A stretch of DNA of 64,000 nt from assembly GCF_022605725.1 (NCBI RefSeq), contig NC_065567.1, positions 26,391,127 through 26,455,126 on the forward strand, written 5' to 3'. This document shows positions 46,326 through 57,835 of the stretch, piece by piece. The notes beneath the pieces are model-generated. The model saw only the letters and a program-made list of their open reading frames with translations. It had not been told where the DNA came from and made no database searches. Source of the stretch: Anthonomus grandis grandis. Taxonomy: Eukaryota; Arthropoda; Insecta; Coleoptera; Curculionidae. The position numbers and the translations under genes are program-made. Within the stretch, counting starts at the first letter, position 1; each line of letters begins with the position of its first letter.

Positions 46326-47924
46326 TTTTTTTTGAGTTCCATGAAAAAATGTAGTAAGTGAAAAAAGTTCAATGAAAAATTGTAGATCATCAAGTTTTAG
46401 TGTCATATATCTAAATTATAAAAAGATAAAAATCATTTCTCTACCCTAATTAGAAAAAAAGTTATAAGCACTTTTGTCCGTCGGGTCCCGATTTTTGGCG
46501 AGTCGTCTCGAAAAGCAGAGACCCTCCATAAGAGCTTCGTTCTTATAATAATGCTTGAAAGAATTCTGAGTAAGTTTATAATGTCATTCTGGTGAAATCC
46601 GAGCAAAAGAATTAATTTCGTCAATCATTCATCAAAAAAGATCAAAGTGCCAATAACTGTAAAACCAACTGACGATATCAGATATGACCAAATTATTGGA
46701 CAGTTTCCCACATTTACATAGAAAAGAAGATGTAGGCTCCTTAGTGTACCAATTGACAAACTCCTTTTTTTGTCAAAAGTGTAGTCTCATGTTAAAGATA
46801 TCTGAGCGCTCAGTGTGTAATGTATACCCTATAGGATACATAATTTTACTCTGTACCTATGCCTAGAAAATTAAAAAAATGTGCCAAAACATTTTCTTTT
46901 ATTAAAAATAAAAACTTGCCCAATTAAGGGTTAAATCAAAGGGGGTATAACTCATCAGCGTCGCGTGACCCCAAGTAAATTAGCAATTGAAATCGTTCGG
47001 TAGCTGTGTAGCTATGGCTACCGAACAGCGACGGCTGTCGCGGCCATTAGTCTTCAGGTGCGTCAGCTAAATTGGATTTGGTTAAATGAACTTTGCATTC
47101 TTACTGATTAATACACACTCAGTGAGAATTTCAATTGCATTTGCTATTAAATATTTCAAAACCACAACTGAAGATAACTCATAAAGCAGGTCAAACGAGT
47201 GAAAAGTTTAAGGATGGGCTTGTTTTGCCTAAAGCGAAACTTCGCACTAAGTAGTCTGAAGTTACAGATACATCCGGTGCGCTTTCGTAAATTTCCCAGT
47301 CAACGTCTCAACTTTCTGTTTATGTAAGTCAGACCCATTATTCGGGAGTTACTTTTGTGCTTACGCACTGGACGGGAACCGTTCTTGTTCCACGGGAATG
47401 TTAATAAATTTCCAGACCGCTCCCAAAGCGGTGTATTTTTCAATGAATATTTGTGAAAAATACCGCCCCACAAAAGATCGACTCGACTTCAAATTTGTCA
47501 GGGTTCAATTTAAATGGGATCTAATTTTTCAAAGTCGCCCGCAGAAAAGAGAGAAATGGCGTGCAAATACATTCTCCGGGTCTTATTTTGTTCAAGCAAC
47601 AGCGAGCGTGGAAGAAAAGTTGATTGAAAACTGCTCGATTTAATTCATCCGGTAACGTATGGGAAACTGGAAAAGGTTTAGGCGAAAAATGAGGACTTTT
47701 ATGCCGCAAGATTTAACTTTAGTTTAATTAATAATTGTTCGAATTTAATCCATCTCAATGAAGAGGGTGATATTTCATATTTTCAGTCATATCAACCCTT
47801 TTGGGCCTCAAGGTTGTTTGACAATCAATATGAAATGATGTTTCTCTTGTATGGAAATCATAAATACGTAGTAATTTGGAATTTCAGTTAAAAATTCATT
47901 TTCCTGAACGTAATTCCTTATTTC
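46326..47924. other. Non-coding, mostly low-copy DNA
   Basis: Small frames (46433, 46684, 47398) show no domain, splice context or conservation. 46960-47700 is less AT-rich than its surroundings. Confidence 0.35.
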
Positions 47925-48240
47925 TTTCAGGCAGTTGAAGCCATTCCTAGTTTTCCTATGAACTTGAAAATTCATAATTTCTTATTTCTTTCAGACAGTT
48001 GAAAATTCATGTTTGGAAATAATTCCTTTATTTTTCCAGGTAGTTAAAGCCATTCTTAGGTTTTCCAGAAAGGTAAATAATAATTTTTTTAAATCCTGGA
48101 CATAACTTGGTATCTGTTTGAATATTTGAAAGCTAATTTTTTAACTGCCTGGACGTAATTCCTTATTTCTTGCAGGTAATTAAAACTATCATCAGTTTTG
48201 CAGAAGGTTATGAATTAATTTATCAACTGCCTGGACGTAA
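47925..48240. repeat. Degenerate ~65-75-bp repeats with the CAGGCAGTTGAAG motif
   Basis: CTTATTTCTTTCAGGCAGTT, CAGACAGTTGAAA, CAGGTAGTTAAAG, CAGGTAATTAAAA and twice AACTGCCTGGACG occur with AATTCCTTATTTCT. They form about five poorly conserved units in both orientations. Confidence 0.65.
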
Positions 48241-48746
48241 TTTCCTATACAAATTTTTATCTTTTGTGTGCGCGTAAAATTCCAATACTTGATTCGAGGC
48301 TAACCGTAGCCGATCGATAGTTCTAGCCTGGACACCTTATCCCCGCTTCCATCGATACCTCACAACAGAAACCGAAATCATGCGAGGCGACGACCGCATC
48401 GCGATGGCAAAAATTCAGCGCTGGGGCACGTATTTTGCGTTGATTCGAAATAATGGCCCGTATGAATAAAAGTGAAGCTTTTGCTTATAAGCAAAAGGTA
48501 GAAGCAAAAGGTAATGCTCTGAGCAAAAGGTAGAAGCATAAGGATTTACTTCTTTACATATGAATAACGATAACCTTTTACTCACGAGCAAATGCTTCAT
48601 AATAATGAGCAAAAGGTGGCGAAAACCTCAGGTCGAGACTTGTTTAATTTCATGTGATTACGTTTGGCTTAGACTAATAAGCTGGTTCCTTTGTGTCTGT
48701 GGTTTCATCTATATTTCTTGTTACTCAAGTAGTAAAAAAAAGCAAA

Positions 48747-49974
48747 ATGACTTCTAGAGAAGAGGAAGTTGAACCACAGAGTAATATTAGTGAATTGAAT
48801 TTTATTGCAAAGGAGATTTTGATGAAATCACAAATTCCAAGCGCAAAGAAAAAGAAAGACCTAGCTGTCGAAAGAATTACAGCTAAATATGAAGCTTTTT
48901 TTGGAAAGAAAATCGAAATCACCAAGTTAATGAAGAAAGTTAATAACATGAAAACAAGACTAAAGAAAAAAACAGATATTAATAAGACCGGAAATCGAAA
49001 AATAAAGTTATTGGACTGGGAAAAATTGTTGTTCAAAGCAATGGAAGGTGATACAAATCCGACAGTTAGTAGAATTGCAGGTAAGAGTTTTAATTTTGTT
49101 GATTTTTTTTTCTTAAATGTGAAAAACTACTGTGTTTGCGTAATCGATTTTTGAGCTAAAGTCAGTTTATTGATCTTCTTTATGAAAACGAAGGACGGAT
49201 TATTAAAACTGAGTGTCATGCCATGTCAAAAGTCAATTGTAATTTGATTTCTAGCCACTAGTTTTCAAGGCAACAATACTTCTCAATTTAATCTTCTGTG
49301 CTTGACTTTTTTTCTTTTGTGCCATTTCGACGTCTTTACAGGGGTTTTCACCTAAAACTCCGACCTCCGATTTTCCATAAATGAACAGAGATAATTTAGT
49401 TAGGTAAAAAGTAGTTGATAACATGATAACGGTCAAATACAATTTTTGCAAGGACAATTTATAAATCGATATCAGGGACCTCGTAATTACGAAATTTTAT
49501 AAGTATTATGTACATCCAATTTATAGACGTTTTTGTCATTTACCCTAACTCGGTCGGGTCACTCGTGTATTTGTAATTCTAACCTAATTTTTCAACAATA
49601 AAACTTTTATCACCCTGCAAATAAAAATATTTTTATAGGGGCCAAAATCTTGTGGCGTGTTACAAGAAAAAAGTAAAACTGCTAAAAATGAGAGTTCGTC
49701 ATCATCAGTAACAGAAAGTAACAATCCTGGCAAGCAAAACTATGCATATTCCAGCGTTTCTGCCACACAATCCTCAAAAAGAAATGCATTAGCGACATAC
49801 GAAACAAGAAGTTTGACCACTTCAGAGCTGCAACGCTTGGTATTATTAGAACAACTGAAAACCACCAGGGTGCAGAGGGAATACTACAATGTGAAACTTC
49901 AAGAAATAATGGAAAAAAATGGAAATACTGAAAAAATTACAGCTGTAGGTTCCTTGACATATCTGGACTTGTAA
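48747..49974 (+). CDS. Harbinger accessory (Myb/SANT-like) DNA-binding protein, two exons
   Basis: Exon 1 is 48747-49080. ATG at 48747 in CAAAATGA is preferred over an in-frame upstream ATG at 48693, which has a hydrophobic unlikely start. It encodes a Lys-rich helical domain (AKYEAFFGKKIEITKLMKKV, then NNMKTRLKKK, KLLDWEKLLFKAME) typical of Harbinger accessory proteins that bind DNA and help bring the transposase to the nucleus. The donor GTAAGA is at 49081. Exon 2 ends at 49974 with a Ser-rich linker, TSELQRLVLLEQLKTTRVQ, a coiled C-terminus found in these proteins. The strong TATAG acceptor at 49638 gives the wrong phase; an AG at 49666 keeps the frame. So either that weaker site is used or the gene has a frameshift. 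No promoter was identified. Confidence 0.7.
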
Positions 49975-50417
49975 ATACTTTTTTTTTGGGCATAGTTGAA
50001 GTATTTTTTCATTTTGTTTTGTACTATATTCGTTTTTGTTATTACTACATTAGAATTAATTAAAATATTAAAAACCATAATATAATGGTATTTTTTTGTC
50101 CAGTATTTTGTAAACAATAAATTTAAAATAAAAAACATATCTGAGTTTCTTTTCAAACAAATAATTTATTACATACATATTCCTTACTAACTGATGTGAC
50201 AGAATGAAAAGAAAATAGTAATTTCATCGAACCCTTTATCATATTTACTAACAATAAAAAAAAATAAGCGCTTCTTTTCAAACGGAATCATTTAGGTAAT
50301 TTGTAACATGTTTTTTACTAAACTGTGTGACACAAAGATGAGTGTTTCTTTCTAAACGGAAATAATATAAGCTATTACATACTTAATACTAACCTAGGTG
50401 ATACATGGATCAATTTA

Positions 50418-51437
50418 TTAGATATTCATATCGTAGATTATATCAGCTAAATTTTGTCTCACTTCCTGTCCTCGAATACGAACATGGTCGTCTTCTAAGT
50501 CAACAAAATCGTTTTCATTATTATCAATAAAGAGTTCATCTTCTTGAAAATCTTCATCTCCCAATGTTTTTGCGATGTTGTGTAAAATAAAACATGATAT
50601 AATAATATTTGGAATATTTTCACTTTTAACACGACAAACATACTTCAAGATTGGAAATCGACGTTTAATTTGCCCAAAGCAGCGCTCGATAATTACTCTT
50701 TCTTGTTTCAAAAGATTATTGTAACTCCTTTTAGTTGGATTATCGGGATTGCGAAATGGAATCATGAGGCATGGCTCGATTCCATAACCTTCGTCTCCAA
50801 GAAGTACGCTGTTCCTTGTTCTTGCCATAATTTGCCGAACTTCCGAATTTTTCCAAATTCTGCTGTCGTGGACCGATCCTGGCCAACTTTTAGTGAACAT
50901 ACATTTGGCGTCACAAGTTGCTTGCACGTTAAGCGTTGCTTTTCCTTTCCGGTTGATATACTCATCACCATGAAAACTGGGTTTTTTTATACCGATATGC
51001 GTACAGTCTGTGGCACCAATTGCAGTTGGGAAACGATATTTATTTTGCCATAAGTCCTTTGCTTCCATTATAGCATTATGAGAAGTAGGAAATTTTATCC
51101 ACTGATTAGCTTGCACAATTCTATTAACGACGGTATTCACTGTTCGTGATACTGTTGACTGCTCTTTACCAAGCTCCTCACCTATACCTTTTTGGAATCC
51201 AGGATCAGCCAGATACCTTAAACATATTTTCATCTTCTGTAAAGAAGAAAGAGCACCACCTCGCGTTTCTGTAGAAGGGCCCAGAAAATTATTAGCTAAC
51301 CATTCCACATTACGATTTTCAAATCGAAATAGACTTTTGAAATCGCTATTTTGTGGAGACGACCGAGGTTTATAATATTTCACCTTTCGCAAATTCACTA
51401 CTTCGGCCATTGTGAATATTTTAGGCACTACGAACAA
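50418..51437 (-). CDS. Harbinger transposase (HARBI1-like, DDE_Tnp_4)
   Basis: A single uninterrupted frame of 339 codons. ATG at 51410 (ACAATGG, protein MAEVVNLRK) is the likelier start, giving 330 residues. An N-terminal helical region with a helix-turn-helix-like FQKGIGEELGKEQSTVSRTV precedes the RNase H-like catalytic core. The DDE triad is visible: Asp in GATDCTHI, Asp in LLGDEGYGI, Glu in IIERCFGQIKRRF. VHDSRIW and the ISCFILHNI motif are also family hallmarks. With the accessory protein it would excise and reinsert the element at 3-bp targets. The length is normal and no stop or frameshift is seen, so it may be recently active. Confidence 0.95.
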   Translation of the reverse strand: MFVVPKIFTMAEVVNLRKVKYYKPRSSPQNSDFKSLFRFENRNVEWLANNFLGPSTETRGGALSSLQKMKICLRYLADPGFQKGIGEELGKEQSTVSRTVNTVVNRIVQANQWIKFPTSHNAIMEAKDLWQNKYRFPTAIGATDCTHIGIKKPSFHGDEYINRKGKATLNVQATCDAKCMFTKSWPGSVHDSRIWKNSEVRQIMARTRNSVLLGDEGYGIEPCLMIPFRNPDNPTKRSYNNLLKQERVIIERCFGQIKRRFPILKYVCRVKSENIPNIIISCFILHNIAKTLGDEDFQEDELFIDNNENDFVDLEDDHVRIRGQEVRQNLADIIYDMNI

Positions 51438-52550
51438 TTTATTTAACCGATCCGTTATCTATTCTCAGCAGGTGAGTCTAAGTCTGACTAGATGCAACTA
51501 TTTTGAAGGATATGCTCACGACTGGAAGTAAAAACTCACTTTTATTCATACCATTTACTTTCGATGTAAGCAAATGATCCTTTTGATAAGCATTTGCTCC
51601 GTACTTGTTAGAAAAAGGTTTTACTTTGATTATTATTCATATGGAGGGAAGGATTTGCTCTATATTTTGCAAGTATAAGGTTATGCTTCTTTTTATTCAT
51701 TCGGGCCAATATTTTACTGCAGTTATTATTGTGGTTTATAGTAAAATTACGCATTTAAAATTTTAAACTACTAAACTATTTTGATACTCGCTTTGAGTTT
51801 AAAAAAAAATAAAAATTCGGTATTTAAATTAGGTGGGTAAATTAACAATTTTAATTTTAACTTACATTTTACAATCTTAATTTTATTTAGAATAATGCCT
51901 ACCTCTTGCTGCATTCCTGTTTAAGCTCAGAAAAAGTTTAAATGGATTTTTAATTTTTTTTTTTGGTTTTTTTTGATTATTTTTGGAATCATTCAAATTT
52001 TCGATTTTTTAAATAAGCAACAAAAATTTGGCGTAGGTACCTACCTAATTTTGTTTTCGGCATTAACATTTTTATGAAAAAGTAATACAGCAATGCAAAA
52101 ACTTTCCCATAGCAACCAAGATAACCCACAAAAGTGTCAAGAATAAGTTTTTGAAAATTTGTTTTTTTTTTCAATAATCTTCAAAACCACATAAAACATA
52201 ATATATATATTTTTTTATATGGCATATTCTTTTACAAGTAAATAATGTGCAACTTTGGGGTAAATTATCCATTTTCGTATTTTGAGGGTAGACGAATTTG
52301 AAACACCGTTTATGTATATTTTTCCAATAAAATAAATAATAAAAAATATTTAAAACATTTATCATATACCTAAAAATACGTAATAATAAAAATAATATAT
52401 TATCTTGTAAAATGTAAAATATTAGGTCCCGCGGTATCTCCACTTAGTCGTTCCACTGTACGGCGTGCGCCACCAAATCTCGGCTTCAATTTTGACGCCA
52501 CGAAACCAGTGTCACGGCTAGAACTCTCGATCGGCTACGGTCTAACCTAC

Positions 52551-53482
52551 CCATCTCCAAAGCGCTTGCTAAACATCACCACATAACACATTCTATTAGG
52601 TCTAATACATTAAAACTCAATCCGTAAGATTCAACTCGCCAAACGTGTATACTTTGAAATAAACGACGGTTGTGGTAATTTTTCCGAACCTGTTTTCAAA
52701 GATATTTGAGGCCATTGCAAACACCCGGAAGTATAAAATACAGTGGTTTTCGCTAGTAAAACTTTATTCGCTCCGGATAATTTATGTCCGTTTGTCGTAA
52801 ATCCCGCCATTTAAAAGGGCGGTTTCGAAATAAAGATGCCTCGAAATATTACCGAAACCATTTAATTAAAATTCCTCTCCGCGATGTGAAAATAGAAATG
52901 CAACACTTAAATCTTAATACCGCGGAATAGCGTAACATTTTTCCATTTTTGGTTAATATCGCAATAGGAGAAATCGACGGAGGTTTTATCTCGTTTAGCC
53001 GTGAGCCTTGTGCTCATAAATCATAAAACTGCAGTAGGAAACCGACCGACGAAAATCCCTATTCGAATTACGGGTAAACACTAATGGAAAATACAGATTA
53101 CGGTTTGCTGACATAACGGCTATTCTACCCGTTAAAGGATCCGTTCAAATCGAACCGATTCGGAATTGTATCGGGATTTTTGTTTATCCACATTGTGTTA
53201 TAATCTATATAATAAAACCAGTTTTATTAGGGTATTTCTCATTTTTCAATTACCAACTGATTCAGCTTAAAATTTTACTTTTAGGTAGCGACCGTCATTG
53301 AACATTGTGTTAATAACAAGTCAGTAACATCTTTGATCATGTATAGGAGGGAACAGACTAAGCAAACATTGTTGAGCAAGAGTTGATCAACTGTTGGCAA
53401 ACAAACGTCGATGATTGTTGGAAAACATCGGCGAACCTTGCGGCTGAAAAGTTCGTTCAGTCGAGCCAAAATGTGCGACACC
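52551..53482. other. Low-copy non-coding DNA
   Basis: GC-richer than the flanks, with no supported gene. The end part (53290-53480) has repeated TTGTTG/GATGATTGTTGG-like words. Confidence 0.35.
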
Positions 53483-55394
53483 CAAGTAACAATTCAGGTT
53501 ATAAATAACTCCTAGAACCTGTTTAAGAAAAATTATGGATTATGCCATTAAGCACAAACAACGTTATTTATTAGCCCGCATAACCTCCTGTAGTAAAAAA
53601 AGGCCCAGTCCTAAAGAGGCTGTCGTTGCCAATAGGCCCTGGCTAATTTGAAACCAGATCGCATATCACAGAACCTATATAGCTAATAGAAATAACCTTT
53701 ATCGAACTCGAAGATGCCTAAAAGTAACCTGTGTAGAACTTGAAAGCTTTTACGCCTAAGCAAAGTCCTTTTATACTTTTAGGTGTTTATATAGTTTGGC
53801 CTGTTCGCCGGCTTTTGGCATTTCAGATACATATTGAAGTATTAAAATTTTGCCATTTAGTTTTAAATATGATACAGCCAGGGTAAAAATAAGACAACGC
53901 CAAAATAAAAAGCAATGGCGACATTTTCAGTAAGTATGACTTTATTTTAGAAAAAAATATATTATACTGGAATACATGACCGATTTTCATTGCGCACACC
54001 AGTTTATTGAAAAAGTTGGGTGTAATTTAATTGTACACGGGCGCCTTTGATATCTTACAAATTAAACATTATTCAGTGCCAGTAAAAAAATAAAAAATTA
54101 TTATATTTTTATTTCTGAGATGCTTTAGTGATAATATGTACTTAAATACTCCAGTGTCTTTATATATTATCTAAATAGTTTACATATTACATTATTTTTG
54201 CCTGTATTTGAATAGCTTATAAAAATGGAAGAATTACATTTTTTCTTCAAAATGGACGCCTAGCAGGGTATGCTTTTAAGCTGCTATAATAACTTAAGTA
54301 AGTATCAAAAGCTATGTCGTAGGACAAAAGGCTTAAAAAAATGCCAGTGGGTTTTAAAAAAAGCTAAAACAGGGCTAACTAGCATCTTCCAGGACTTATA
54401 GGCCACTTTTAATAACCAATTAGCTGGCAAAGTCTGTGCGAATTTCAATAAATGGCTTTTAGGCATTTAGTAGGATCTATTGGCATTATTTATTACTACG
54501 CGGGATTTCTTGAGTCTTCTTTCAATTCAGTTTGCGTTTGGTTTTGGTGGTTCCAGTTACTGTGAAAATAAAAGGGTGATTTTTTATCGTTCAAATTGCA
54601 TACAGGGCTGTATTTAGGTACATAAAAAGGTAAGTTCATTTTAGTTCATATAATAAAGATAGGCAAAGCGATTTTGATAAAGATAAATACAGATTGTTGC
54701 AAGTTTAGAGGTTATGAGTGCCAAATCATTTTTCTTTTAACACACCCATGCAATATTTCAATTCAAAGTATATTAGCACCACAAAAACATTGAAGAAATA
54801 TAATGATTGTAAGATCGTATGTATTTCCAATAAATTAATACGATGTGAATCACCGAAAATCAACACTGTCAGATGTTATTTGCTGCCAACAATCGACGAC
54901 AACCAACCTAATGCGAGGCGATCCGGTGATGACATGTCTTGTTGCTAAAGGACCGTTTATACTTAATATTAACGCTAACGCTATGGGATCGTTTAAATGT
55001 TTGAGTAACGTTCGGATTCATGCTTATTCGTGCTGTTGAGGATAAACGTCACGAATAAGTCGTGAACGTTCACAACACTAGTCATAACAAATTACATTTT
55101 TTATTTAATTTTACTCTTTTTTAATGGGTTTTGACTTTTTAAAGTTAAAAAAAAAGCTTCAACAATAAAGGTAATTTATGTTTAGATTTATATTCTTTAT
55201 AAATTTTGGATTTTTTTATTAGTAAATTTAATAAATACAAAAATATAATACATATAAAAAGCAGATTTTTAAATATTTAAAACTTAAAAATTGTATAGTA
55301 TTGGACTTCATATTTTGGTATGTTTTTGGTTACTGTGAGCAATCATACCTACTGTAATCCTTGTATTAACACTACATTTTTGTCTTTATAATAG

Positions 55395-56405
55395 TATTTT
55401 AAGTGTCAGTGTCACCTTTGCAGATGACACTGTACTGGTATATGCTGGAACAGATGAAACTTCTTTAACACAACTTATTAATAATGACCTAAAATGTTAT
55501 CTTAAATGGCTGTTTTCAAATAAATTAAAAATTAACATTGAGAAAACCAAATACATGATATTCAAACAAAAAAATAAGTCAGTCAGCAATAATTTAAATA
55601 TTAATATTAATACTGTAATATTAAAAAAAGTGTCGAATATTAAATATTTAGGTTTACAAATAGATGAAAATTTAAATTGGTCACTACACTTAAACAAAAT
55701 TTTTGATAAAACAGTTCCAATGCTATCTGCCTTATATAGGAGTAGAGATTATTTGTCTGAAAAAAGTAAATTTCAAATTTATAATGCCTTCTTTCTCACA
55801 CATTTTAGGTACCTCTTGCCAGTATGGGGTATGTGCGGTGAAGTTAATTTTAATAAGGCTCAAATTTTGCAAAATAAAATTTTGAAAATTTTGTTTAATT
55901 TTGATTGGCTTACAAGTTCTAATACAATTTATTCAAATTTAAGTTTAAACAAATTAAAAGTGATATTGGAGATAGAACAATGTAAACTTGTATATAAAAT
56001 TATAAACAACAGACAAAAAAGTAACATAAATATTATGTTTTACCATAATGTACATAATCATCAAACAAGATCACTAAATAATGTTTATCAAGTTTCTACA
56101 AGAACTAACATAGGTTTAAGAATTCCAATTACAGATGCAATTAAAACATTTAATAGTTTACCTCATTGTATAAAAGATATAAATAACTATAGATTTTTTG
56201 TTAAAAAATTAAAAGATTTAAAAAATGTTAATTAATTTATGTATAAAAAATTATAAGCAACATTGCAACATTTGTTTACTATAGATAATTAATTACTGTT
56301 TTGTTATTCTCGGGGCCAGTGTTTTCAAACACTGATTGGAGAAATTGTTAAAACTCGTTATACATTATATTATTGTGGTTAAATAAATTGTTTCAAAAAT
56401 AAAAT
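55395..56405 (+). mobile_element. 5'-truncated non-LTR retrotransposon
   Basis: The insertion begins within the reverse transcriptase domain, just before the FADD box. It runs through the end of the protein at 56235, and a ~170-bp 3' untranslated region follows. That region contains a small hairpin (CCAGTGTTTTCAAACACTG) and AAATAAA near 56380-56400. Truncation at the 5' end is the usual result of target-primed reverse transcription. Confidence 0.75.
55418..56235 (+). pseudogene. Non-LTR reverse transcriptase, C-terminal half
   Basis: One open frame from FADDTVLVYAGTDETSLTQL (catalytic Asp pair) through LKINIEKTKYMIF, KYLGLQIDENLNW, YRSRDYLSEKSK and HFRYLLPVWG to a TAA at 56233-56235. This is the palm, thumb and C-terminal domain of Jockey/CR1-type elements. 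Fingers, endonuclease and ORF1 are absent. Confidence 0.9.
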
Positions 56406-56506
56406 TAAGTTGATTAACCTAAGCAATATTTTTTTTTTAGAAAATGCCATTTAAAGTGGTCCAAACTATAGAACGGGGAACGATATGTATATCAGCAGTC
56501 GATTTG

Positions 56507-57022
56507 TCAATATTGACCTACCGCAATATCCCGTAAATTTATTTTACATGGAGTAGCCAAAAAAGTTCTAGGGTCCTTCGGAAACTTGACCTCTGTATTT
56601 TTATTTAAAATTTTTAAAAGATCTTTAATGGCAACGTGTCTAATGTTATATTTCAGTGCCCAATCTTTTAAATCTTGACTAAAATCAAATTTCTTAAAGT
56701 CATCAATTTCATCATCTTCATTCCAATCCATTGATGAACTTGGTTGTTCTGAATCCAGTTTTTCTGTTAAGCCACTGGTACTGGCATCGTGAATATCTGA
56801 TTCTAGAGGATCAGGTTCAATGCCAAGACCGCCATCAGTTAAATTACGAGAATTATCTTCTTCCGGTATATCTATTGCAAACTAATTTTTTTTTACGTTA
56901 TAATCTACCAAAATTGTCAATATTTTATTTGTCATATTTACCTGACCAGTTGTAATTCGTTGGAAATTTCGCTTCACTTTTCTTTTAAAGTTACCACTTC
57001 TTACAATTTTGTGTCAAGACAT
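56507..57022 (-). pseudogene. Transposon-associated protein (KDWALKYNI...LPKDxRT-type), broken
   Basis: Two minus-strand exons: 56942-57022 and 56507-56881, with a GTAAAT donor at 56941 and a TTAG acceptor at 56882. Exon 1 has ATG then TCT then an in-frame TGA, followed by IVRSGNFKRKVKRNFQRI. Exon 2 holds an acidic linker (SMDWNEDDEIDDF), then LKDWALKYNIRHVAIKDLLK, PKDPRTFLATP, and a TGA after GQY where the family continues. I recognise this domain set from repetitive, unnamed insect proteins but cannot assign a transposase class. The two stops make this copy inactive. Confidence 0.6.
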
Positions 57023-57555
57023 CCCTGTATTCTAAGAATAAATGACGTAGGATTTAATAGTCGCGACCGTCCGCAAACTGTGTTTTATTGTGACTAGTTG
57101 GTTAAACCTTATCCCATAAAGTTATCTTATTATCCATATGACTTTTAGCAAGTCCTTTAGGTGTTAAAAAATGCTATATTTTCCGGAATAGGCCGTATAA
57201 AGTGCCAAATAGTTAGGCAATTGATTCAAGACCATATGGTTCTGTATAGGTAATTTTAATGCTAAAATCGTTCTATATTGGAATTTTGATTGCCAAATTA
57301 ATGCTGAAATATAACCTCTCCAAAACCTTATTATCTCAAAATCATCAAGCCCTCGTTTATGGCCATAACAACGTTATTGTTGACACTTGACTAGAACTAA
57401 TTAGATTTTTAATTTACCTAAGGTTCCTAGTTCCTATTAGCACAAAATTTAACCTAAATAGTTCCATCAAGCAAGCCATTGACTATTGCAGAACCTTGGT
57501 GCGGCTAAAAGGCAACTTTAAAAACCAACTGCTTGAGAAAATGTTACTTGGGCGA

Positions 57556-57684
57556 AGACGATGCTTTACTCGCATGGTGCACGTTTTTATTAATGAAAAT
57601 TAAAAAATCGCGTAACTGCAGAAAGCGACGGTGGTGGCGAAGAATCTGGCAAACAGAAAACGGAAGTTTTAACCAGAACTAAGA
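57556..57684. other. Short spacer upstream of the Harbinger fragment
   Basis: Non-coding. It may belong to the 5' part of the Harbinger fragment. Confidence 0.3.
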
Positions 57685-57835
57685 ATGGAAGACCAAATGC
57701 TGTTCAAAAACTTTACTCGAGCTAATGCAACCGCATTTGAAAGTCTCATCGTTATGATTGGACCTAAAATTGCAAAAAAAATACAATGCGTGAAAACAAG
57801 ATTAATGATAACTTTAAGGTTTTTAGCCACTGTGA
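57685..57835 (+). pseudogene. Harbinger transposase, N-terminal fragment
   Basis: MEDQMLFKNFTRANATAFES, then LIVMIGPKIAKK, then TLRFLAT is the usual start of HARBI1-like proteins (FKNF...LIGPKI...RLAITLRFLATG). The match ends at LAT (57835), where a Tigger sequence of the opposite strand begins. It differs from the intact copy at 50418 and so is another family. Confidence 0.7.

Larger units (their letters stand above)
48455..51717. mobile_element. Complete Harbinger (PIF/Harbinger) DNA transposon
   Basis: The ends GGCCCGTATGAATAAAA and its inverted form (TTTTTATTCATTCGGGCC at the right) are flanked by a 3-bp AAT duplication (48452-48454, 51718-51720). Both genes of the superfamily are present and converge: the Myb/MADF-like accessory gene on plus and the DDE transposase on minus. 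Subterminal zones carry clustered AGCAAAAGGTAGAAGC and GAGCAAATGCTT words on both sides, plausible transposase-binding sites. 3263 bp long. Confidence 0.92.
48297..52550. mobile_element. Outer inverted-repeat element hosting the Harbinger insertion
   Basis: AGGCTAACCGTAGCCGATCG then ATAGTTCTAGCC at the left, and GGCTAGAACTCTCGATCGGC then TACGGTCTAACCT at the right, are ~33-bp inverted ends. With the 3.26-kb Harbinger removed, the element is about 990 bp. Its remaining interior (51721-52516) is AT-rich. Short minus-strand frames there (51989, 52171) are not supported. Target duplications were not found. Confidence 0.65.
53483..57555. mobile_element. CCCAAGTAACA-ended element with a broken gene of unplaced family
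   Basis: The left end begins (A)CCCAAGTAACAATT and the right end finishes AAATGTTACTTGGG. Inverted similarity beyond ~12 bp is weak, though both subterminal regions are rich in short words such as CCTAGAACC / GGTTCCTAG and TAAAAACC. The 4.07-kb interior holds a minus-strand two-exon pseudogene at 56507-57022 and a nested truncated retrotransposon at 55395-56405. The rest (53500-55390) has no supported gene, including the small frames at 54718 and 54845. No target duplication is visible. Confidence 0.55.

Noticed and set aside
50670..51053. 127-codon plus-strand frame
   Set aside because: It is the antisense shadow of the Harbinger transposase.
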